Assembly: GCA_035457705.1 (NCBI GenBank)
Contig: DATIBD010000114.1
Coordinates: 1 to 64,000 of the forward strand
DNA: 64,000 bases
Direction of reading: 5' to 3'
DNA from: DASPGQ01 sp035457705
Lineage (GTDB): Bacteria > Acidobacteriota > Vicinamibacteria > Marinacidobacterales > SMYC01
A program made the position numbers and the translations under genes. Positions 27,326 through 33,522 of this stretch are shown piece after piece. Numbering within the stretch: the stretch's first letter is position 1; each line of letters opens with the position of its first letter. Under the pieces are notes generated by a model. That model was not told where the DNA came from and did no database searches. It saw only the letters and a program-made list of their open reading frames with translations.

Positions 27326-27389
27326 GGAGACAGTCGACAGTTTACAGTCGAGAGGAGCCCCGAGTCGCTTCCGTCGACCGGCGAGTGTG

Positions 27390-27395
27390 TATAAT
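27390..27395 (+). promoter_or_regulatory. Consensus -10 box giving a near-leaderless start
   Basis: TATAAT lies nine bases before ATG 27405, so transcription would start within two or three bases of the codon. No Shine-Dalgarno sequence precedes that ATG, which agrees with leaderless translation. The -35 region is weak. Two ACAGTCGA copies lie upstream in 27330-27352. Confidence 0.55.
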
Positions 27396-27404
27396 TCGCC
27401 TTCC

Positions 27405-27590
27405 ATGAGCCAGGACTACTTCCCGCTGTGCCCCGCGTGCGACACCGAGATCGAGATTGACGCGCTCGACGTGGATCCTGGAGAGCGAATCGGTTGTCCC
27501 GAGTGCGGCGTTACCCTCCAGGTTTTGGCCGTGGATCCGATCGACCTCGACATCGCCGAAGAAGAGATCAAGGAATGGAAAGAGCAGTGA
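27405..27590 (+). CDS. LysW-like mini zinc-ribbon protein
   Basis: 61 residues. Two Cys pairs (CPAC near residue 10 and CPEC near 30) form a zinc ribbon with the spacing and acidic tail of LysW, the amino-group carrier used in some lysine and arginine pathways: GVTLQVLAVDPIDLDIAEEE. True LysW ends in EDWGE, whose final Glu carries the substrate. Here the tail is EEIKEWKEQ, so the terminal Glu is replaced by Gln and a Lys is inserted. It overlaps larE by 16 bp. A carrier or zinc-chaperone role for the operon is inference; no lysine or arginine genes are nearby. Confidence 0.75.
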   Translation: MSQDYFPLCPACDTEIEIDALDVDPGERIGCPECGVTLQVLAVDPIDLDIAEEEIKEWKEQ

Positions 27591-28444
27591 GGCGTTCGGC
27601 CACCGACGCGACGATCGAAAAACGATCCAGGCTCCGGGAGATTCTTCGGGACATGGAATCGGTCATCGTCGCCTTCAGCGGTGGCGTCGACAGCGCCTAT
27701 CTCGCGGTCGAAGCCCACCGCGCCCTTGGCACCCGAGCCCTCGCGGTCACGGGAGAGAGCCCAAGCTATCCCGAACACCAGAAGCGGCTTGCTCTTTCGG
27801 TCGTGAAGCAATTCGACCTCGCACACCGATTCGTCCCCACTGCCGAGATCCACGACCGAAACTATCTCGCGAACGATCCCAGCCGCTGCTTCCACTGCAA
27901 GAGTGAGCTGTACACACGTCTGAGGGCGCTCGCGGAAAAGGAGCAGTTTCGATTCATTGCCGATGGAGCGAACGCCGATGACCGGATGGACTTTCGCCCG
28001 GGGCGGAGAGCCGCGCGAACGCTCGGGGTCCGAAGCCCGCTCGAGGAGGTCGAGCTCACGAAAGCGGAGATCCGCTCCCTTTCAGCCGGTCTCGGCCTGC
28101 CCACAGCCAACGAGCCCGCATCTGCCTGTCTGTCGTCTCGCATCCCTTACAACACACCCATCACGATCGAGAAACTCTCTACGGTTGAGCGCGGCGAGGA
28201 GGTTCTGCGCTCGCTCGGCTTTCGTCACATGAGAGTCCGGCACCACGGTCCGCTGGCGCGACTCGAGTTCGCCCAGCAGGAGCTCGACCGGGCGCTCGCG
28301 CCCGAAATGCGCGAACGGATCATTGCCGAGCTGAAGCAGCTGGGGTTTCGTTTCGTTACCGTGGACCTCGAGGGCTATCGCACGGGCAGTCTCAACGAGG
28401 CCCTCTTCTTGGAGCCGCGAACGTCCAAAACGGATGGCGATTGA
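27575..28444 (+). CDS. larE: LarE-type ATP-dependent sacrificial sulfur transferase
   Basis: 289 residues. The PP-loop is VIVAFSGGVDSAYLAVEA. RCFHCKSELYTRL matches the conserved pair of cysteines after the nucleotide domain, and EPASACLSSRIPYNTPIT holds the Cys that LarE sacrifices as sulfur donor. In lactobacilli LarE adds sulfur to the nickel-pincer nucleotide precursor made by LarB, but no larB, larC or lactate racemase gene is in the window. Start ATG 27575 lies inside the LysW-like gene; GTG 27587 is another option. It overlaps the next gene by 11 bp. Confidence 0.9.
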   Translation: MERAVRRSATDATIEKRSRLREILRDMESVIVAFSGGVDSAYLAVEAHRALGTRALAVTGESPSYPEHQKRLALSVVKQFDLAHRFVPTAEIHDRNYLANDPSRCFHCKSELYTRLRALAEKEQFRFIADGANADDRMDFRPGRRAARTLGVRSPLEEVELTKAEIRSLSAGLGLPTANEPASACLSSRIPYNTPITIEKLSTVERGEEVLRSLGFRHMRVRHHGPLARLEFAQQELDRALAPEMRERIIAELKQLGFRFVTVDLEGYRTGSLNEALFLEPRTSKTDGD

Positions 28445-28721
28445 GATCCGCCTCGAAAGCTCGTGGGACACCGACGACGGTGAAGGGCGAACCGTCGAGG
28501 TGAGCGTTACCGCGAGGCGACATCCGTCGGAAGATCCCGCCGAGGATTCGCGCTACTTCGCCTCCGGTGACGTCGAGGCGATCAAGCGTCATCTCTGCGA
28601 GCTCGTCGATCGCCGTCACGGGGATTTCGCGGGAGAGCGCCAGCGGGAATGTGCGCGATGCGGCCGCGTGTCGCCCACCGAAGCTCGCGGACCGGAGTTC
28701 GTCTGCCCTTCCTGCGAGTAG
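28434..28721 (+). CDS. Small protein with C-terminal zinc ribbon
   Basis: 95 residues, not assigned to a family. The N-terminal two thirds look like an alpha/beta domain (IEIRLESSWDTDDGEGRTVE, SRYFASGDVEAIKRHLCELV). The C terminus has two Cys pairs, ECARCGRVSP and FVCPSCE, a zinc ribbon with the last Cys next to the stop. It overlaps larE and precedes the metallohydrolase by 2 bp, so it belongs to the same operon. It is the second zinc-ribbon protein in this operon. Confidence 0.65.
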   Translation: MAIEIRLESSWDTDDGEGRTVEVSVTARRHPSEDPAEDSRYFASGDVEAIKRHLCELVDRRHGDFAGERQRECARCGRVSPTEARGPEFVCPSCE

Positions 28722-28723
28722 TC

Positions 28724-29446
28724 ATGCACGTCGTCTTCTTGGGCTCGGGCAACGCTTTCGCGAGCGGTGCGCGGAATCACATGGCCATTCTCCTGCGAAG
28801 CCGCGCAGTGGGCGTCCTGCTCGACTGCGGGCCGACAACGCTCGTCGCCCTGAAGCGGGAAGGTTTATCGCCGGCGGACGTCGACGTCGTTCTCGTCTCG
28901 CATCTGCACGGCGACCACTTCGGCGGCATCCCCATGCTCGCGGTTCACGAGCGCCACGTCTCCCAGCGTCGAAAGCCCCTACAGATCTTCGGCCCTCCCG
29001 GCACCCGGGCCACCGTCGGGTCCGCGATCGAGCTTTTCTTTCCCGGGCTCGACGGCCCGCCCTTCGAGCACACGGATGTCGCCCCCGGCGCGGAGCTCGA
29101 AGTCGGGGCGCTGCGCTTCCTTCCCTTCGAGGTAGATCATTTCTCGACTGGCATGGCATACGGTTACCGCGTCGAGATGGACGGCAAGTCCGTCGTGTTC
29201 TCCGGCGACACGGCTTGGACCGATGCCCTCGTAGCTCATACGGCGGGCGCCGATCTGTTCATTTGTGAATGTTCCAGCTACGAAGCGCCGCTCCCGAAGC
29301 ACATGTCCCACACCGACCTGAAACGAAACCGCGCGCGGCTCGAGGCCAAGCGCACGTTGCTGGTTCACGCGGGCGAAGACGTCATCGCTCGGAAGGATCA
29401 GCTCACCTTCGAGCTCGCCCAGGACGGAACGAGGATCGAGCTATGA
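28724..29446 (+). CDS. MBL-fold metallohydrolase (RNase Z-like)
   Basis: 240 residues. The zinc motif is VLVSHLHGDHFGGIPML; further ligands are in EVDHFSTGMAYGY, FSGDTAWTD and LVHAGEDVI. FLGSGNAFASGARNHMAILL at the N terminus resembles RNase Z and related phosphodiesterases, but the exosite arm of true tRNase Z is not evident. The protein may cleave a nucleic acid, a cyclic nucleotide or a lactone. ATG 28724 is used. The stop overlaps the secretin-like gene start as ATGA. Confidence 0.87.
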   Translation: MHVVFLGSGNAFASGARNHMAILLRSRAVGVLLDCGPTTLVALKREGLSPADVDVVLVSHLHGDHFGGIPMLAVHERHVSQRRKPLQIFGPPGTRATVGSAIELFFPGLDGPPFEHTDVAPGAELEVGALRFLPFEVDHFSTGMAYGYRVEMDGKSVVFSGDTAWTDALVAHTAGADLFICECSSYEAPLPKHMSHTDLKRNRARLEAKRTLLVHAGEDVIARKDQLTFELAQDGTRIEL

Positions 29447-29937
29447 CCAAGGCCCTGCTCCTGATGGGTCTCTTGATGCAACCGCTGAAGCAACCGCCGG
29501 AGCCTGACGCACTCATCGACCTCGACGTGAAGGAGGCTGACGTCCTCGACCTTCTGCGCCTTCTCGCCGAGGTCGGAGGGTTCAACCTCGTCGCCGATCC
29601 AGAAGTTTCCTGCAGCCTGACGCTCAAGCTCGGGGAAGTGCCCTGGCCCCAAGTACTTCAGCTCGCCCTTCGCACTTGCCGGCTCGAGCAGGAGCGCCTG
29701 GGAGAAAACCTGGTTCGGGTGGCCACTTCCGAGCAGATCCGAAAAGAGTACGAGCAACGGCGCAAGTACGAGGAAGAAAAAGCTCTTTCGGGTCCGCTCG
29801 TCACGACCTTCGAACGACTGTCCTACGCTCGGGCGCGGGAGCTGGCTCCGGTTCTCGAGAAGTTCCTGTCCCCAAGAGGGTCGGTCGTGTTCGACGAGCG
29901 CACGAATACCCTGATCATCACCGATGTCGCCCGCTGA
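29443..29937 (+). CDS. Secretin N-terminal-domain protein (STN/NolW-like), no channel
   Basis: 164 residues. An N-terminal hydrophobic start (MTKALLLMGLLMQPLKQP) may be a weak signal. ALIDLDVKEADVLDLLRLLA, then EVGGFNLVADPEVSCSLTLK and VPWPQVLQLALRTCRLEQER match the secretin/TonB short N-terminal domain. TTFERLSYARARELAPVLEK with FDERTNTLIITD matches the N1/NolW repeat of PilQ-type secretins. The gene then stops, with no beta-barrel secretin domain. It could be a truncated pilotin-like partner or a remnant. It ends the five-gene operon and converges with tatA. Confidence 0.75.
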   Translation: MTKALLLMGLLMQPLKQPPEPDALIDLDVKEADVLDLLRLLAEVGGFNLVADPEVSCSLTLKLGEVPWPQVLQLALRTCRLEQERLGENLVRVATSEQIRKEYEQRRKYEEEKALSGPLVTTFERLSYARARELAPVLEKFLSPRGSVVFDERTNTLIITDVAR

Positions 29938-29952
29938 AACGGAAGGAAAGCG

Positions 29953-30141
29953 CTATTTCTTCTCGTCGTCGTCTTCGTCGGAGGAGCCCTTGATCGACCT
30001 CTTGAAGTTCTTGATGCCTTCGCCAATGCCGGAGCCGAGCTGAGGCAGCTTGTTGGCACCGAAGATCAAGACGACGATCCCGAGGATGACCAACAGCTCC
30101 GGCAGACCCATGGGGCCGATCAGAAGCGGATGCATCGACAT
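29953..30141 (-). CDS. tatA: Twin-arginine translocase subunit TatA/E
   Basis: 62 residues. One membrane helix (LPELLVILGIVVLIFGANKL) followed by the hinge PQLGSGIGEGIKNFK, an amphipathic helix, and a polar acidic tail. This is the standard TatA layout for export of folded proteins. AGGAG lies seven bases before ATG 30141. tatB and tatC are not in the window. It stands alone, convergent with the secretin-like gene and divergent from the Roadblock-like gene. Confidence 0.93.
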   Translation of the reverse strand: MSMHPLLIGPMGLPELLVILGIVVLIFGANKLPQLGSGIGEGIKNFKRSIKGSSDEDDDEKK

Positions 30142-30199
30142 GGACTTTCTCCTGCGGCCGTACTATACCACGGGGCGATCGCGCCGCCAATAAGCTCGG

Positions 30200-30556
30200 A
30201 TGTCTCTCTCCGATGAGCTGCTCCGCGCGCCGGAGAAACTCGCGGCGGTCCGCGCAGAGCTTCGAAGCGTGCTTCGGGAGACCCACGCCGCGGCGGCCTT
30301 TCTCGTCGACGAGGAAGGAAACCCCTTCGCCACCATCGGGAACATCGAGTTTCCACTTCCCCATCCCCTGGCGGGTCTCGACGCACTGCTCGAGGCGTTG
30401 CTCGGTGAGCGGGAAAGCGAATCGGAGACTCGCTACGTCGTCGAGAGAGCGGGCCCTCGAGCGCTCGTCGTTCTGGCTTTCGACAATCCCGAGGACGCGA
30501 GCTCGCATCGCGCACGGGTCGCTTCGCTGGCAGTTGAGATAGACTCTTTGATCTGA
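30200..30556 (+). CDS. Roadblock/LC7-like protein
   Basis: 118 residues. The pattern helix, then AAAFLVDEEGNPFATIGNIE, then a second helix and ALVVLAFDN resembles the Roadblock/LC7 fold used by MglB-type regulators of small GTPases. No Ras-like GTPase gene is adjacent. No signal or membrane segment. The assignment is from fold pattern only and could be wrong; the gene itself looks real from its composition and lack of overlap. Confidence 0.55.
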   Translation: MSLSDELLRAPEKLAAVRAELRSVLRETHAAAAFLVDEEGNPFATIGNIEFPLPHPLAGLDALLEALLGERESESETRYVVERAGPRALVVLAFDNPEDASSHRARVASLAVEIDSLI

Positions 30557-30603
30557 GCACGAGCAGGGTGATGAAGAACTCAGCCCACCCTGCGCGAGCG
30601 GAG

Positions 30604-30683
30604 CGAGCTCGGCGCGCTGGCCGCGCCGTAAGCAGTCTGAGCCGTGGCGGCCGACCGATCGCAGGTTCCGCCGCGGCATTGAG
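30604..30683 (+). repeat. Hairpin repeat, copy B, just upstream of a start codon
   Basis: Begins CGAGCTCGGCGCGC and carries the stem GCCGTGGCGG (30641-30650) with CCGCCGCGGC (30668-30677), then ATTGAG. It matches copy A at 24831-24905 in block order; a stem position changes from T-A to a T-G pair. It ends seven bases before ATG 30691. Confidence 0.7.
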
Positions 30684-30690
30684 TACAAAA

Positions 30691-31164
30691 ATGCCGAAGC
30701 CGCGATTCGTATCGACCATCATCGAGCGGAAGTGCCTCACGACACGCCCGCCGAAAGAAGTCTTCGCATTCTTCGACCGGCCCACGAACCTGAAGCGCGT
30801 CCTGCCAAGCTCGATCGCCGTGACTCTGCGCGAGACACCCGAAGAGCTTAGGCCGGGACGCCGTTTTCGCTACCGGCTGGAGCGGTGGCCTCTCGATCTG
30901 ATGTGGGAGACCGTGGTCTCCGAATACCGACCGCCCCAAGGGTTCACCGGTGTCAAAGCCGTCGGCTACTTCGCCAGCTTCTCCCTGGCGCATGAGATCG
31001 CGCCAACCCGCGACGGAACCGAGCTTCGTCTGCGGCTCGCCTACGAGGTACCCCGGGGAATCTACGCGAGGTTGACCGATGCCTACGTGATCCGAGACGC
31101 CATGGAGGAGTTCGTGAGCGAGCTCACCCGCAGCGTCGGGGAAGCGCTCGACCGCGGGGAGTAA
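30691..31164 (+). CDS. SRPBCC-family protein (polyketide cyclase/START-like)
   Basis: 157 residues. The pattern TIIERKCLTTRPPKEVFAFF, then RPTNLKRVLPSSIAVTLRET, a run of strands including FRYRLERWPLDLMWETVVSE and a long C-terminal helix (DAMEEFVSELTRSVGEAL) fits the START/SRPBCC helix-grip fold, which binds hydrophobic ligands. The ligand is unknown. ATG 30691 follows repeat copy B; the frame runs further upstream through the repeat but with unlikely sequence. It is convergent with the ThiF-like gene, with adjacent stops. Confidence 0.75.
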   Translation: MPKPRFVSTIIERKCLTTRPPKEVFAFFDRPTNLKRVLPSSIAVTLRETPEELRPGRRFRYRLERWPLDLMWETVVSEYRPPQGFTGVKAVGYFASFSLAHEIAPTRDGTELRLRLAYEVPRGIYARLTDAYVIRDAMEEFVSELTRSVGEALDRGE

Positions 31165-32196
31165 TCAGCCCGGCAGGAGCTCTTCCAGGTCGAGATTCCC
31201 AATGAAAGGTCGCACCCGCTCGCCGAGCAGGAGTCTTCGGGCGACGTGGCCGACCTGGCCCGCGGCGAGTCGAGCTTCGCTCGCGAGCTGCGGGTAACCA
31301 GACAACGTCGTGCCGAGCTGTTCGAGGGACTTCCGCGAGCGCTCGGAGATGGCTTCCCATCCCCCCATCCACCGGGTGAGCTCCTTCATATACGCGAGGG
31401 GCGTATCGAAAGCTTCCCGAGGTGGCTGGATCTCGCTGATCCGTCCATGGAAAGGGAGGAGATCGGGATAGACACCGTAAGGCTCCACGCTCAGGAAACC
31501 GCGCTCGTCGGCGGCGAAGACCAGATTGATGCCGTGGTCCCGGCAGAACCTCCGCACCAGAAGCTTGACGGAGAGCCGGTCGCACTCCTCGATCACCAGA
31601 TCGACCCCGTTCAGAAAGGCCCCGAGGTTCTCCTCGGTCACGCCCTCTTCAAACAGCGTGATGCCCAGGTACGGGTTCACTTTTGCGATTCGGCGCGCGG
31701 CGATCCGGCACTTGTTTTCGCCGAGCTCGTCGAAGCCCGCCTCGATCCGGTTCAAGTTCGATAGCTCGAGCCGATCGAAGTCTGCGAGCACGATCTCGCC
31801 GCATAGATGCTCTCGAGCCACGGTGACCGCCGCTTCGGCGCCCACCGAAAGACCGATCACCGCCACCCTCTTCGTCCTCAGAAGTTGCTGCTCGCCTTGT
31901 GTGATCTTGTCGGCATTCCGATCGGTGATGGTCGCGAAGAACGCCTCGGGCCCGAGAAGGTGGACGACTTTCCTCTCCCACGGCAGGTAGATCCAATTGC
32001 CGGAGCTAGCGCCTCGATCGCCGGTCGCATCCTGCCACTCCATCCGATCGATGAGCCGAAGCCCGCGCTCTCGACAGAAAGCCGTCAGAATCTCGTGCTC
32101 GTCCTCCTGGAGAGTGAATAGGAACGGCCGAAAACTCTCGTCCGGAGGGAATGAAGGCGAGAGGACGGCGGTCTGGAAAGCTCGCAGATCGCTCAT
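31165..32196 (-). CDS. ThiF/MoeB/E1-like adenylyltransferase
   Basis: 343 residues. About 110-260 is an E1-like Rossmann domain: RVAVIGLSVGAEAAVTVARE, LADFDRLELSNLNR (the Asp and Arg of ATP binding), GENKCRIAARRIAKVNPYL and VDLVIEECD. The first 100 residues and the C-terminal 80 are specific to this protein. No CxxC zinc pairs and no clear catalytic Cys are seen. No ubiquitin-like, ThiS or MoaD partner is nearby. It overlaps the MarR-GNAT gene by 4 bp and follows it on the same transcript. The target is unknown. Confidence 0.8.
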   Translation of the reverse strand: MSDLRAFQTAVLSPSFPPDESFRPFLFTLQEDEHEILTAFCRERGLRLIDRMEWQDATGDRGASSGNWIYLPWERKVVHLLGPEAFFATITDRNADKITQGEQQLLRTKRVAVIGLSVGAEAAVTVAREHLCGEIVLADFDRLELSNLNRIEAGFDELGENKCRIAARRIAKVNPYLGITLFEEGVTEENLGAFLNGVDLVIEECDRLSVKLLVRRFCRDHGINLVFAADERGFLSVEPYGVYPDLLPFHGRISEIQPPREAFDTPLAYMKELTRWMGGWEAISERSRKSLEQLGTTLSGYPQLASEARLAAGQVGHVARRLLLGERVRPFIGNLDLEELLPG

Positions 32197-33122
32197 AGCT
32201 TCTTGTCCCAGGTCTGGCCGACAAGGTCGTGGCCGAAGCTATGGTGATTCTCCTCGCGCACGAGCTCGAAACCAACAGCTTCGTAGATGTGCCGCGCCGC
32301 GTGTAGGACGTCGTTCGTCCAAAGCGTCATTTTCTTGTAGCCGCGCTCGCGGGCGAAACGCACGCACTCCTCGACCAGACGCCGTCCAATCCCCAGACCC
32401 CGAGCCCGAGGCTCGACGAGCAGGAGGCGTAGCTTGGCAACCGTCTTCGTGTGCTTCACGACGAACACCGAGCCGGCGTTCTCCCCGTCCTTTTCCGCGA
32501 TCCAGCAGCGTTCCCGCCTCGGGTCGAAATTCTGGATGAACTTCGCCACGATGCCGGCGACGAGCGCCTCGAACGTCTCGTCCCAGCCATACTCTTGCGC
32601 ATACAGCGTCCCGTGCCGTTGCACCACCCATCCCATGTCACCCGGCTGGGGAGGTCTCAGAAGATACGGCGCGTGCCGCGGTGGGCTCGAGCCAAGGAGC
32701 TTTTCGATGGTGCTCATCGCTTCCACGAGCCGGGCCTGATCTCGTTCGCTCAACTCCCTCAACATCACGTCGATCTCCCGGCTAGAAGCGGCGTTCAGGC
32801 GAGCGAAGGCTTCCTGGCCTCGCTCCGACAGCCACAAGTGGTACTGGCGGCCGTCGTTGGCATCGGGCTTCCGTTGCACGAGACCTCGCTTCCCGAAGCT
32901 TCTCAGGACGCGGCTCAAATAGCCGGCGTCGAGCCCGAGCTCCTCGGAGATCTCGCTCGCCGTCGCCATTTCTTTGTGGGCCAGCTCGTAAATGACTCGC
33001 GCCTCGGTCAGCGAGAAGGGGCTTTCCAGAAGGCCTTCTCGCAAGGCGCCGATCCGCCGCGTGTAGAAACGGCCGAACCGCCGAACCGCCTCGACCCGCC
33101 GTGCCCGGAGGGATTCGTCCAT
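32193..33122 (-). CDS. MarR-family regulator fused to GNAT acetyltransferase
   Basis: 309 residues. Residues 1-145 are a MarR winged helix (LTEARVIYELAHKEMATASE, DAGYLSRVLRSFGKRGLV, DGRQYHLWLSERGQEAFARL). Residues 155-305 are a GNAT domain with the acetyl-CoA loop VEPRARGLGIGRRLVEECVR. Such fusions are a known architecture; the GNAT part may sense or modify a small molecule that relieves repression. The palindrome at 33144-33166, directly upstream, is a likely autoregulatory operator. It is coupled to the E1-like gene, which suggests a common pathway. Confidence 0.9.
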   Translation of the reverse strand: MDESLRARRVEAVRRFGRFYTRRIGALREGLLESPFSLTEARVIYELAHKEMATASEISEELGLDAGYLSRVLRSFGKRGLVQRKPDANDGRQYHLWLSERGQEAFARLNAASSREIDVMLRELSERDQARLVEAMSTIEKLLGSSPPRHAPYLLRPPQPGDMGWVVQRHGTLYAQEYGWDETFEALVAGIVAKFIQNFDPRRERCWIAEKDGENAGSVFVVKHTKTVAKLRLLLVEPRARGLGIGRRLVEECVRFARERGYKKMTLWTNDVLHAARHIYEAVGFELVREENHHSFGHDLVGQTWDKKL

Positions 33123-33143
33123 GTCGTTGACATTGTCTTAGTT

Positions 33144-33166
33144 TTTAATTGCTAAAGTCAATTAAA
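33144..33166. promoter_or_regulatory. Palindromic operator candidate of the MarR-GNAT gene
   Basis: TTTAATTG (33144-33151) and CAATTAAA (33159-33166) are perfect arms separated by seven bases, 22 bp before the start codon, in a sharply AT-rich patch. On the minus strand TTGACT within it could serve as a -35 box, so a bound MarR dimer would block transcription. MarR proteins typically bind such palindromes of 16-24 bp. Confidence 0.6.
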
Positions 33167-33522
33167 TTTTGGGCCTTTCCGGGCAAAGTAACTGAAAGTT
33201 GCCAAGTTTTTCCATACGGGAGTTGGTCGCCGGGAGCCGTCGCGCTTCTAACAGTCCGGGGCAGCTTCCTAATCGTCGACAGAACATGGCTATCGGGGCC
33301 AAGCCGGCAACGAGCTCCTCCGGCGCTTCCACTCGTACACCGCGCGAGCAAGGGCCTCGTAGCGATTCGATTCGGCGAGATCCGGGGCGAGCAGGCCGGG
33401 TATAGAGTAATTTGCCGGGTTCTTGCCTCGCCGATGGTCGACAGAGCTATGGAGTCGAGTTGGCTCGATCCTTCTCACCGACTTCCGCCCGTCGGCCTAT
33501 ACTAAAGGCCCGGATCGATCGG
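33167..33522. other. 356-bp gap, no supported gene
   Basis: Short frames on both strands show no family features. TATACT at 33498-33503, 20 bp before the sulfatase start, could be a -10 box for that gene, but no good -35 is at the right distance. Confidence 0.45.
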
